Assembly (NCBI GenBank): GCA_965204715.1
Contig: OZ242009.1
Location: forward strand, 2,108,001 to 2,172,000
Length of the DNA stretch: 64,000 nucleotides
Direction of reading: 5' to 3'
DNA from: CATOSP01 sp965204715
GTDB taxonomy: Bacteria > Chloroflexota > Dehalococcoidia > Lucifugimonadales > UBA3495
The translations under genes were made by a program, and so were the position numbers. Below are positions 17,220-24,646 of this stretch, piece after piece. How positions within the stretch are numbered: the stretch's first letter is position 1; the number at the start of each line of letters is the position of its first letter. Under the pieces are notes generated by a model, which saw only the letters and a program-made list of their open reading frames with translations, searched no databases and was not told the DNA's origin.

Positions 17220-20036
17220 ATGGCCAGCTTTACTCCTGAACGGCTTGCAAGAGCAAACATCGACCACCTGCTCCGGCGGGCGGGATGGGCGGTGCAGGAC
17301 CTGGCCGGCCTCAACGTCAATGCTGCACGGGGAGTGGCGGTGCGGGAGTTCCCCCTGCGCTCCGGGCATGGGACTGCCGACTACCTGCTGTACGTGGACG
17401 GCGGGGCGGCGGGCGTGGTGGAGGCGAAGCCGGAAGGTCACACCCTCACCGGGGTGGAGGCCCAATCGGAAAAGTACCGGGCCGGCCTTCCACTGAACCT
17501 GCCCGCCCAGATCCGGCCCCTGCCGTTCCTGTACGAGAGCACCGGGGTGGAGACCCGGTTCACCAACGGACTTGATCCCCTGCCTCGGAGCCGCAGCGTC
17601 TTCGCCTTCCACACTCCAGACACATTGGGCGGATGGCTGGGGGCGTCCGTGCCTTCCTGGGAGACCGGGGAACGGCAGATTGCCGGTGGCCAGGCGGCCT
17701 ACGCAACACCGGCCAGCCTGCGGCGGCGGCTGACAGAGATGCCGCCACTGGACGAGTCCAACCTCTGGCCGGTGCAGGCGCGGGCAATCCGCAACCTGGA
17801 GCAGTCGCTGGCGGAGGGACGCCCGCGCTCCCTGGTGCAGATGGCCACCGGCAGCGGCAAGACCTTCATGGCCTGCAACCAGGCGTACCGGCTCATAAAG
17901 CACGCCGGGGCCAGGCGGGTGCTGTTCCTGGTTGACCGCAGCAACCTGGGGCGGCAGACCAAGAGGGAGTTCGACGGGTTCACCGTGCCGGACGACGGGC
18001 GGAAGTTCTCCGAGCTCTACAACGTCCAGCTCCTCAACTCGGGCTACATCGACCCGGTGAGCCGGGTCTGCATCGCCACCATCCAGCGGGTGTACTCCAT
18101 GCTCAGGGGCGAGGAACTGGACCCTGAGGCGGAGGAGCCTTCCGGCTTCGACGCGGCGTCGGCCCGGCACTCTCCGCAGACGGTGGAGTACAACCCGAGC
18201 TTCCCCATCGAGGAGTTCGACTTCATCATCACGGACGAGTGCCACCGCTCGATCTACGACCTGTGGCGGCAGGTTCTGGAGTACTTCGACGCCTTCCTCA
18301 TCGGGCTGACCGCCACACCCTCGAAGCAGACCCTGGGCTTCTTCAACCAGAACCTGGTGATGGAGTACAACCACCAGCAGGCGGTGGCCGACGGCATCAA
18401 CGTGGACTACAACGTCTACCGCATCGAGACCCGGATCACGGAACAGGGGGCCACCATCGAGGCCGGGCTGAAGGTGGACCGGCGCGACCGCCGCACCCGT
18501 GACGTGCGCTGGGAGGAACTGGACGAGGACCTGGCATACTCGTCGGGGCAGCTTGACCGGGACGTGGTGGCGGTGGACCAGATACGCACGGTCATCCGGA
18601 CCTTCCGGGACAGGGTGACGACCGAGATATTCCCGGGGCGGGAGCACGTGCCCAAGACCATCATATTCGCCAAGGACGACAGCCATGCCGACGACATCGT
18701 GGGCATCGTGCGGGAGGAGTTCGGCAAGGGCAACGACTTCTGCCAGAAGATAACCTACCGGACCACCGGGGCCAGGCCCGAGGACCTGATAACCCAGTTC
18801 CGCAACAGCTTCAACCCCCGCATCGTGGTCACGGTGGACATGATCGCCACCGGCACCGACATCAAGCCGGTGGAGGTGGTGTTTTTCATGCGCAACGTGC
18901 GGAGCCGCAACTTCTTCGAGCAGATGAAGGGGCGCGGGGTGCGGACCATCTCCCCCACGGACTTCAACGCGGTGACGCCGGACGCGGATGGCAAGGAGCG
19001 GTTCGTCATCGTTGACGCGGTGGGCGTAACCGAGGGGGAACTGTCCGAGTCCTACTCGCTGGACCGGCAGCCGTCGGTGGCTTTCGACAAGCTGCTGGAC
19101 ATGGTGGCGATGGGGGACCGGGACCCGGACACGCTGTCGTCGCTGGCGAGCCGCCTGGCCCGGCTGGACCGGAGGCTGTCGCCGCAGGACAGGCAGGAGG
19201 TGGAGACGCTGGCCGGGGGCGCAACTCTGAAGGACCTGGTCTGGGGTCTGGTCAACGCCGGGGAGCCGGACGCCGCCCTGGACGCGGCGCGGGAGGCCAC
19301 GGGGCAGGACGACCCGCCAAAGGAGGCCGTGGCCAGGGCGGCGCAGGAACTACTGGAGACCGCGGCCAGGCCCTTCGCCGCCAACCCGGAGCTGCGGCAG
19401 AGGCTGATCGAGATACAACGGGCCTACGAGCAGACCATTGACACGGTATCCCGGGACACGGTGACCAGGGCGGGGTTCTCGGGGGCGGAGGCCGATGCCC
19501 TGACCCGGTCCTTCCGGGAGTACATCGAGGAACACCGCGACGAGATCACCGCGTTGCAGGTCCTGTACCAGCGGCCCTACCGGCAGCGGCTGAGGTTTGC
19601 CGACATCAAGGCGCTGGCGGACGCGCTGCAAAGCCCGCCCCGGTCATGGACTCCGGACCGGCTATGGGAGGCGTACCGGCAACTGGACGAGTCGCGGGTG
19701 CGCGGTTCGGGGCAGCGGGTGCTGGCCAACATCGTGTCGCTGGTGCGCTACGCGGTCGGGACGGACGATGAGCTTGCGCCCTTCGCCGACTGGGTGGAAG
19801 AGCGGTTCAGCGGGTGGCTGGCGACCCACGAGATCGCGGGGCGCACCTTCACCGACGAACAGCGGCAATGGCTGGAGGACATCAAGGACCACATCGCGGG
19901 CAGCGTCAGCATCGAACCCGGCGACCTGGAGTACGCTCCCTTCAGCCAGCGGGGCGGCCTGGCGCGGGCGTATGCCCTGTTCGGCGAGGGGCTGCAACCG
20001 TTGCTGGATGAGCTTAACCTCGAGTTGGCAGGTTAG
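17220..20036 (+). CDS. hsdR: Type I restriction enzyme R subunit (HsdR)
   Basis: A 938-residue type I restriction motor-nuclease. An N-terminal PD-(D/E)xK nuclease is visible at D54...E68-x-K70 (ADYLLYVDGG...VVEAK), followed by an SF2 helicase with Walker A ATGSGKT (209-215), DECH box (339-342), LTATP motif III and an ARPEDLITQFRN...ATGTDI C-terminal RecA lobe, then a helical C-terminal region for docking on the modification core. It cuts and translocates DNA with HsdM and HsdS. The ATG at 17220 is chosen because GGGGA lies 9 bases upstream; in-frame starts at 17211 and 17163 are less suited. Its partners lie 4.6 kb downstream, past a toxin-antitoxin array. Confidence 0.93.
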   Translation: MASFTPERLARANIDHLLRRAGWAVQDLAGLNVNAARGVAVREFPLRSGHGTADYLLYVDGGAAGVVEAKPEGHTLTGVEAQSEKYRAGLPLNLPAQIRPLPFLYESTGVETRFTNGLDPLPRSRSVFAFHTPDTLGGWLGASVPSWETGERQIAGGQAAYATPASLRRRLTEMPPLDESNLWPVQARAIRNLEQSLAEGRPRSLVQMATGSGKTFMACNQAYRLIKHAGARRVLFLVDRSNLGRQTKREFDGFTVPDDGRKFSELYNVQLLNSGYIDPVSRVCIATIQRVYSMLRGEELDPEAEEPSGFDAASARHSPQTVEYNPSFPIEEFDFIITDECHRSIYDLWRQVLEYFDAFLIGLTATPSKQTLGFFNQNLVMEYNHQQAVADGINVDYNVYRIETRITEQGATIEAGLKVDRRDRRTRDVRWEELDEDLAYSSGQLDRDVVAVDQIRTVIRTFRDRVTTEIFPGREHVPKTIIFAKDDSHADDIVGIVREEFGKGNDFCQKITYRTTGARPEDLITQFRNSFNPRIVVTVDMIATGTDIKPVEVVFFMRNVRSRNFFEQMKGRGVRTISPTDFNAVTPDADGKERFVIVDAVGVTEGELSESYSLDRQPSVAFDKLLDMVAMGDRDPDTLSSLASRLARLDRRLSPQDRQEVETLAGGATLKDLVWGLVNAGEPDAALDAAREATGQDDPPKEAVARAAQELLETAARPFAANPELRQRLIEIQRAYEQTIDTVSRDTVTRAGFSGAEADALTRSFREYIEEHRDEITALQVLYQRPYRQRLRFADIKALADALQSPPRSWTPDRLWEAYRQLDESRVRGSGQRVLANIVSLVRYAVGTDDELAPFADWVEERFSGWLATHEIAGRTFTDEQRQWLEDIKDHIAGSVSIEPGDLEYAPFSQRGGLARAYALFGEGLQPLLDELNLELAG

Positions 20037-20207
20037 CCGCCGCCTGTTGCGCCGGGTCCGGCTTTCCCTTTCCCCGGTTAAAGGCGCATCACGTCAACCG
20101 GCGCCAGTTGTTGTCCGGCCGGGTCCACTGCCAGCGGGCGGCGGTCTCCTTGACCCCCGCGGGGCGGGTTCCCGATAATGGCAGGACACCCAAATGGAGG
20201 GTTGGTC

Positions 20208-20435
20208 ATGTCCGCAGCGCGAGAGAAGTTTTCCAGCCGGGCATCCCCGGAACTGCTGGCGGGGATGCGTGAGATCGCCCGACGCGAAGGCCGGGAGTTC
20301 GAAGAAGTCTTGGAAGAGGCAATGTGGGACTACTTTAAGAGCAAAATGCCGGAAAATGTGCGCCCCGAATTTATGGCCCATTACTATGCCAGCGTCGAGC
20401 GGAACCGGCTGCTGGCCGAGTTGTTGGCCCAGTGA
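20208..20435 (+). CDS. Small antitoxin-like protein paired with Doc
   Basis: A 75-residue protein starting at an ATG with GGAGG 6 bases upstream. Residues 15-40 (LAGMREIARREGREFEEVLEEAM) look like the ribbon-helix-helix/helical segment of small antitoxins that accompany Fic/Doc toxins. The stop overlaps the GTG start of the Doc gene by 4 bases, the usual arrangement of an antitoxin-toxin pair. It lacks obvious Phd/YefM homology, so the call rests mainly on position and size. Confidence 0.7.
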   Translation: MSAAREKFSSRASPELLAGMREIARREGREFEEVLEEAMWDYFKSKMPENVRPEFMAHYYASVERNRLLAELLAQ

Positions 20436-20824
20436 CCAGCAACTTTCTGACCGTGGAGGAAGTTATTGTCATCCACGATGACCTGATTATGCAGTTTGGC
20501 GGTCCGCCGGGACTACGGGACATAGGGGCTTTGGAGTCCGCCGTACTGCGCCCACAAATGGGGTATTACGACGGCCTGATTGAGGAAGCCGCCGCCCTGA
20601 TGGAAAGCCTTGCAATGAATCATCCCTTCGTAGACGGCAACAAGCGGGTGACCTTCTTCGCTACCGCGGCCTTTCTCAGGCTGAATGGCTGGTACATAGA
20701 CTGCGATAGCCGCGAGGCACATTCGTTCTTCATGGGGTTGTTCGAGACCAACTCCTTCCGGTTTGACGAGTTGAAGTCCTGGCTTGAGGAGCACGTCAAA
20801 CCGCTTCCAGGCGGCGGGCAGTAA
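20432..20824 (+). CDS. doc: Doc/Fic-family toxin (death-on-curing)
   Basis: A 130-residue Fic-fold protein of the Doc type. The catalytic loop HPFVDGNKR (64-72) matches HxFx(D/N)GNKR and is intact. Doc toxins phosphorylate EF-Tu and stop translation; the upstream protein would hold it inactive. Doc proteins are the shortest Fic proteins and this length is normal. Starts at GTG in a GTGA overlap with the antitoxin. It lies 170 bases after hsdR. Confidence 0.9.
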   Translation: MTSNFLTVEEVIVIHDDLIMQFGGPPGLRDIGALESAVLRPQMGYYDGLIEEAAALMESLAMNHPFVDGNKRVTFFATAAFLRLNGWYIDCDSREAHSFFMGLFETNSFRFDELKSWLEEHVKPLPGGGQ

Positions 20825-20845
20825 GCGGGGATGAGGAGAAACGCA

Positions 20846-21202
20846 GTGGGAACAGTTAAGGTGACCATTGGGGTGGGAGACCCGCAGGGGAGCGTATTCG
20901 AGGACCTGGAGGTTACGGTGGACACCGGCTCGACCTTCACGGCTGCGCCCAGGGAGCTGCTGGAGCGGCTGGGGGTGCCGGTAGAGCGTTCAGCCCAGGC
21001 TGAACTGGCCGATGGCAACGTGGCCCCAGTGGACGTTGGAAGGACAATCATCAGGCTGGAAGGACAGGAGTTTCCGACGCCGGTGATATTCGCAGAGGAA
21101 GGCGAGCCCAGCCTGCTGGGAGTGGTCTCGCTGGAGGATGCACTGCTGGCGGTGGACCCGGTGGGTGGGCGCCTGATACCGGTAAACGCGCTGCGCCTTT
21201 GA
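20846..21202 (+). CDS. Retropepsin-like aspartyl protease-family protein
   Basis: A 118-residue single-domain protein with VDTGSTFTAAP, the active-site DTGS motif of clan AA aspartic proteases, followed by GxxxV-type strands and the VIFAEEGEPSLLGVVSLE segment, which corresponds to the hydrophobic-hydrophobic-Gly motif. Such a small protein would work as a dimer. The GTG at 20846 is preferred over the ATG at 20831 because GAGGAG lies 7 bases before it and the result (MGTVKVTIGVG) aligns with the N-terminus of the paralogue at 42.3 kb (MGIFSVEIGLG). Its function is unknown; being 22 bases after doc suggests co-transcription. Confidence 0.75.
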   Translation: MGTVKVTIGVGDPQGSVFEDLEVTVDTGSTFTAAPRELLERLGVPVERSAQAELADGNVAPVDVGRTIIRLEGQEFPTPVIFAEEGEPSLLGVVSLEDALLAVDPVGGRLIPVNALRL

Positions 21203-21234
21203 CCCAGGAAACCAACCGGCAAGGCGGCTGCGGT

Positions 21235-21606
21235 CTATCCGGTTAGCGGTTCCAGAAGCGTCAGCAACTCGGCTACATCGTCAAGGTCTCCGGTAATCGT
21301 ATCGGCGTTCAACAGCATCTCGCGCTTGTAGTAGTTGCCGTGGAGTTTGTTGGCAACGCTGCTGAGACGACTCACCTGGCGTTGATGATGGGTGAGGTGT
21401 CCTGCATTATCCATCACGGTGAAAAATTGGTCGTGGGTCTCATACTCCCACCCGCGGGCCGCCGCGACCGCTTTGGCCATGTGCGCCGCCGCGCCCCAAC
21501 CCTTTTCCGATGCCTGGTGCAGGTCGCCCCCGGACAGGTACATCCTGCTTTTCTCCAGGAAGTCCCATGCCTGCTTGCGGTAATCTGTAACGGCCTCCCG
21601 CATCAT
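21235..21606 (-). CDS. PaREP1/HEPN-like domain protein, copy 1
   Basis: A 123-residue helical protein with the motif GDLHQASEKGWGAAAHMAKAVAAARGWEYETHDQF (about 27-61, key residues GD..QASEK.WGAA..AK..A...GW...H). This is the pattern of PaREP1/HEPN-type proteins. Many HEPN proteins are RNases or toxin partners, but the RNase motif Rx4-6H is not clear here. It is the only minus-strand gene in the island. Three relatives occur in the window at 28.8, 48.2 and 49.7 kb. Confidence 0.7.
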   Translation of the reverse strand: MMREAVTDYRKQAWDFLEKSRMYLSGGDLHQASEKGWGAAAHMAKAVAAARGWEYETHDQFFTVMDNAGHLTHHQRQVSRLSSVANKLHGNYYKREMLLNADTITGDLDDVAELLTLLEPLTG

Positions 21607-21800
21607 AACCAGTGCCCTCCGGCACCCACGTTTGTCTCAATAGAACCGGGTTTCGGTATCGTAAGCTAACGGAATTGGAGCCGTCCTATGCGGCGCAATA
21701 TCATGCTGTCAATGTCACGATCAGGCCGCCATATTGGGTAAAATCGAATATAATTCCCTATGGAATAATGAGACAAGCGGGGATAGAGAGGACAGGACCG

Positions 21801-22052
21801 ATGAAATACACTGTCATAATAGAGAAGGGGCCAACCAGCTACGGTGCCTATATCCCGGACCTGCCGGGGTGTGTAGCGGCGGCCGAAACAAGGGAAGAAG
21901 TCGTGTCTCTCATACAAGAGGCCGCGAGCTTTCACGTGGAAGATATGGTGGAAAGTGGCGAGGCCATCCCCATGCCCACCAGCGCAGCCATTGAGGTGGA
22001 CGTGGCCATTCCCGGCGTGACCGGGGAAGTGGCCGCAGATACCGCGCGGTGA
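21801..22052 (+). CDS. HicB-family antitoxin, copy 1
   Basis: An 83-residue HicB protein: MKYTVIIEKGPTSYGAYIPDLPGCVAAAET, then the EEVVSLIQEAASFHVEDMVESGEAIPMPTS block typical of HicB partial RNase-H-fold antitoxins. There is no hicA next to it; instead it is followed by a RelB-like/RelE-like pair. The ATG at 21801 opens the conserved domain; upstream in-frame sequence to 21612 is not conserved-looking. Confidence 0.85.
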   Translation: MKYTVIIEKGPTSYGAYIPDLPGCVAAAETREEVVSLIQEAASFHVEDMVESGEAIPMPTSAAIEVDVAIPGVTGEVAADTAR

Positions 22053-22086
22053 TTCGCCCGATCATAGTAGAGGAGAACTGACAGCA

Positions 22087-22287
22087 ATGATGACAGTCCC
22101 GGAAATCAAGCAGGCCATACTGGATCTCCCCAAAGCCGAATACGCTAAGATAATCGAATGGTTGTATGAATTGGAAGAAGAGGAGTGGGACCGGCAGATT
22201 GAAGCGGATGCCGCAGCCGGAAGGCTGGACTTTCTGAAAGCGCGAGTAGAAGAAGCTAAGCGAAATGGCACCTTGGAAGACCTCTAG
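22087..22287 (+). CDS. RelB-like addiction-module antitoxin, copy 1
   Basis: A 66-residue acidic protein (TVPEIKQAILDLPKAEYAKIIEWL... EWDRQIEADAAAGRLDFLKARVEEAKRNGTLEDL) of the small antitoxin family found upstream of RelE/HigB-type toxins. The stop TAG overlaps the GTG start of the toxin by one base. The second copy at 22.8 kb is an obvious duplicate. Confidence 0.82.
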   Translation: MMTVPEIKQAILDLPKAEYAKIIEWLYELEEEEWDRQIEADAAAGRLDFLKARVEEAKRNGTLEDL

Positions 22288-22544
22288 TGCATCGGACTGT
22301 GCCCGAATTCTGGGCGCATTTTGCGCGCCTTCCCGAACCTGTTCAGAGGACTGCGGCCAGGAACTATGAGAGGCTGAAAGAGGACCCGTCATATCCGTCA
22401 CTCAGGTTCAAGAAAATCGGTGGCTATTGGGCGGTTCGAGTCGGACGCTTTTACAGGGCTCTGGCTGTTGAAGAAGGCGACGATTTCGTCTGGGTATGGA
22501 TAGGCGGACATGATGAATATGACAGGATAATCGGGTCTGGATAG
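22287..22544 (+). CDS. RelE/ParE-superfamily toxin
   Basis: An 85-residue RelE-fold toxin: HRTVPEFWAHFARLPEPVQRTAARNYERLKEDP, FKKIGGYWAVRVGRFYRALAVEE and WIGGHDEYDRII. The Arg/Tyr-rich RVGRFYRAL strand and HDEYDR end are standard for the plasmid-stabilisation toxins that cleave ribosome-bound mRNA or poison gyrase. The GTG start overlaps the antitoxin stop. This is the intact toxin of the duplicated trio. Confidence 0.85.
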   Translation: MHRTVPEFWAHFARLPEPVQRTAARNYERLKEDPSYPSLRFKKIGGYWAVRVGRFYRALAVEEGDDFVWVWIGGHDEYDRIIGSG

Positions 22545-22556
22545 GAAGGACTACCG

Positions 22557-22808
22557 ATGAAGTACACGGCTGTAATCGAGAAAACGGGCAACGGTTACTC
22601 GGCATACCTACCCGACCTGCCCGGTTGCATCGCCGCCGGAGACACTTTCGAGGAAACCAGTCAATTGATCCAAGAAGCGGCCATTTTTCACCTGGAAGGT
22701 ATGATCGAAGACGGCGATACCATTCCCGAACCCACCAGCGCTGCTATCGAGGTGGACGTGCCCATCCCCGGCGTGACCGGGGAAGTGGTGGTTGAGACTG
22801 GCAGATGA
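22557..22808 (+). CDS. HicB-family antitoxin, copy 2
   Basis: An 83-residue HicB protein close to copy 1 and, over its first 120 bases, almost identical in DNA to the HicB part of the fusion gene at 23.5 kb (about seven differences). The conserved YLPDLPGC is intact. It starts 12 bases after the RelE-like toxin and begins the second copy of the trio. Confidence 0.85.
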   Translation: MKYTAVIEKTGNGYSAYLPDLPGCIAAGDTFEETSQLIQEAAIFHLEGMIEDGDTIPEPTSAAIEVDVPIPGVTGEVVVETGR

Positions 22809-22842
22809 TTATCCCCCGGCGCTTTGAAGCAGGAGGATGGAC

Positions 22843-23088
22843 ATGACAACCGTAGCGGAAATCCAGCAGGCTATCATGAGTCTGCCGGAAGCCGAATATG
22901 CCGAGCTGTGCCGCTGGCTCTTGGACCAAGACTGGGAGCGATGGGAGCGGGAATTCGACGAGGACGTGCGGGCCGGCAGGCTGGACGCTCTGGCGGATGA
23001 GGCATTGGAAGCGAAACGAAACGGCACACTGGGATACCTCTCGTGCGTCGAATCGCCCCCGAACTGTTCAGAGGAAGGGGAGAGCTGA
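22843..23088 (+). CDS. RelB-like antitoxin, copy 2, reading through into a deleted toxin
   Basis: An 81-residue protein whose first 62 residues parallel copy 1 (TTVAEIQQAIMSLPEAEYAELCRWL...EAKRNGTLGYL). At the place where copy 1 has its TAG stop this copy has TCG, so translation continues for about 17 residues through the toxin remnant. The ATG at 22843 has AGGAGG 6 bases upstream. The cognate toxin is missing, so this is an orphan antitoxin. Confidence 0.75.
   Translation: MTTVAEIQQAIMSLPEAEYAELCRWLLDQDWERWEREFDEDVRAGRLDALADEALEAKRNGTLGYLSCVESPPNCSEEGES
23043..23076 (+). pseudogene. Remnant of a second RelE-like toxin gene
   Basis: The bases from the GTG at 23043 match the 5' end of the intact toxin gene at 22287 (GTGC-TCG pattern, then CCCGAA) and then jump to a sequence that matches about 34 bases further on (CTGTTCAGAGG). 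The junction lies at a short CCCGAA repeat present twice in the intact copy, as expected for slippage deletion. Nothing of the rest of the toxin remains. Confidence 0.7.
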
Positions 23089-23089
23089 A

Positions 23090-23302
23090 ATGCCCACCAA
23101 CGAAATAGTCTTTCAAGTGTGGGAATCGCCGGAAGGAGGCTACGAAGCCCGCGCCATAGGTTACAGCATCTTCACTGAGGGCGATGATTGGGAAGACCTG
23201 AAATTCATGATGCGGGACGCCGTGCTATGCCACTTCGACGACGGGGAAGCGCCCCAAGCGATTCGCATTAGCGAGACGCCAAGTGAAGTCATTCGGATAT
23301 GA
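23090..23302 (+). CDS. Small HicB-like antitoxin candidate (often mislabelled 2-oxoisovalerate dehydrogenase)
   Basis: A 70-residue protein, MPTNEIVFQVWESPEGGYEA... ending in SEVIRI, with SIFTEGDDWEDLKFMMRDAVLCHF. This short family, with the pattern GGYxARALGxSIFTEadxxEeLxxxvrdAvxCHF, is commonly found directly upstream of hicA genes and is often misnamed in databases. The position 26 bases before a HicA domain fits. It is probably the true antitoxin of that HicA. Confidence 0.75.
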   Translation: MPTNEIVFQVWESPEGGYEARAIGYSIFTEGDDWEDLKFMMRDAVLCHFDDGEAPQAIRISETPSEVIRI

Positions 23303-23328
23303 GGATACGTCGCTGGTAGAATCAACCC

Positions 23329-23739
23329 ATGCCTAAGGTGCGGGAGGCAATTCGGACCGTCGAGCAGGATGGATGGTACTGGGTGCGGACGCTCGGGAGC
23401 CACCGGCACCACCACCATCCGACGAAACCGGGAATCGTTACAATAGCGGGAAGGCCGAGCAAGGATTTGGCTGCCGGGACCTGGGACAGAATTGCGATGA
23501 AGTACACGGCTGTAATCGAGAAAACGGACAACGGCTACTCGGCATACCTGCTCGACCTGCCCGGTTGCATCGCCGCCGGAGACACTTTCGAGGAAACCAG
23601 TCAACTAATCCGGGAAGCGGCCAATTACCACGTCGAAATAATGGCCGAGCATGGCGAATCCATCCCCGAACCTACCAGCGCTGCTATCGAAGTTGAGGTG
23701 CCTATACGCCGAACCACTCAGAATGTAATCGGAGGATAG
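23329..23739 (+). CDS. HicA-HicB fusion protein
   Basis: A 136-residue single frame. Residues 1-56 are HicA (double-stranded-RNA-binding-like mRNA interferase) with KVREAIRTVEQDGWYWVRTLGSH, the catalytic His 25 and HPTKPGIVTIAG...DLAAGTW. HicA normally ends GTWxSILKQAGL; here it breaks off at GTWDRIA and passes directly to Met 57, the first residue of a HicB domain nearly identical to copy 2. The HicB part has LLDLPGC where the others have LPDLPGC. HicB may also be translated from its own ATG at 23497. The stop is one base before the Abi-like gene, whose ribosome site (GGAGG) lies inside this gene. Confidence 0.8.
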   Translation: MPKVREAIRTVEQDGWYWVRTLGSHRHHHHPTKPGIVTIAGRPSKDLAAGTWDRIAMKYTAVIEKTDNGYSAYLLDLPGCIAAGDTFEETSQLIREAANYHVEIMAEHGESIPEPTSAAIEVEVPIRRTTQNVIGG

Positions 23740-23740
23740 T

Positions 23741-24646
23741 ATGGATTTCTCACGGCTGTTTAACGTATTTTCTAGGCGAGAGCAACCAGTTGCCGAAGCC
23801 AACAAACCCCTCACTTCGGAGTTCAGATTCCGAGTTCTTCAACTATGCATGTCAACTTTCCCTGAACGTGGAATTTTCACTCGTGGAGGCAATCTCGACA
23901 CTGTATTCTGGATAGGCATGCATGAAAAGCTAACCTATCTTCACGGTCGCTGGAATCTATCGAAGCTCCCTTTCAATTCTCCGGGTGAAGACGCCATCAA
24001 CTTCCTCTCCAATTGTAACGACGACCATTTCCTAGATTTCCTTGAGCTCATTTTCCAGTGGCAGCGTCTCTGGGAGTCCGATGTAAACCCGCACCAGTTA
24101 GTGAGGGATATCAATGACTTTCTAGAGGCAGATGAGTTGCCATATTCTCTTACTGCATTTTCATTCTTCGACTACATCCCTCCGCCGATAGAGTCATGTC
24201 CCAAAATAATCCGTCGTGAGAACACGGTGGTCCACAATACTGCTATAGAACCCACCCTCATCCTCCTATCCGGCACTGCGTATAGCTCAGCAAACGAAGA
24301 ATTTCGGGGAGCTCTCACCCACTACCGAAAGGCCGAATACGCCGATTGTCTTTCCAAATGCGGCAGTTCCCTTGAGAGCGTCATGAAGGTCATCTGCGAT
24401 AGCAAGAACTGGCCTTACATGCAGACCGACACGGCATCGAAGTTGCTTGGCACTATTCTTCCCAAAACTAGGTTGGACCCGTTCTTCAAAGAGCCGCTGA
24501 CTCTGATTGCCACAATACGAAATCGTCTGAGCAGTTCACACGGTGCTGGTACTGTGCAGCGGGTTGTCCCCAAACAGGTAGCTCAATACGCCATCAATGC
24601 AACGGCCTCCGCTATCCTGCTACTGGTCGAAGAAACTAATCCATGA
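23741..24646 (+). CDS. Abortive-infection-like protein (STM4504/Abi_C type)
   Basis: A 301-residue protein with clearly lower GC than its neighbours, suggesting recent transfer. The C-terminal third (YRKAEYADCLSKCGSSLESVMKVICDSKNW... LIATIRNRLSSSHGAG) fits the Abi_C-like helical domain of the STM4504/CBY_0614 family; RNRLSSSHG resembles the HEPN-type R...H signature RNxxxxSHG. It has no signal peptide or membrane segment. It begins 1 base after the HicA-HicB fusion and its end overlaps hsdS by 4 bases (ATGA), so it is embedded in the restriction operon. Confidence 0.72.
   Translation: MDFSRLFNVFSRREQPVAEANKPLTSEFRFRVLQLCMSTFPERGIFTRGGNLDTVFWIGMHEKLTYLHGRWNLSKLPFNSPGEDAINFLSNCNDDHFLDFLELIFQWQRLWESDVNPHQLVRDINDFLEADELPYSLTAFSFFDYIPPPIESCPKIIRRENTVVHNTAIEPTLILLSGTAYSSANEEFRGALTHYRKAEYADCLSKCGSSLESVMKVICDSKNWPYMQTDTASKLLGTILPKTRLDPFFKEPLTLIATIRNRLSSSHGAGTVQRVVPKQVAQYAINATASAILLLVEETNP

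Noticed and set aside
16731..18686. 651-codon minus-strand frame over DNPH1 and hsdR
   Set aside because: It covers two confidently identified plus-strand genes and its product is low-complexity Pro/Arg/Gly/His sequence.
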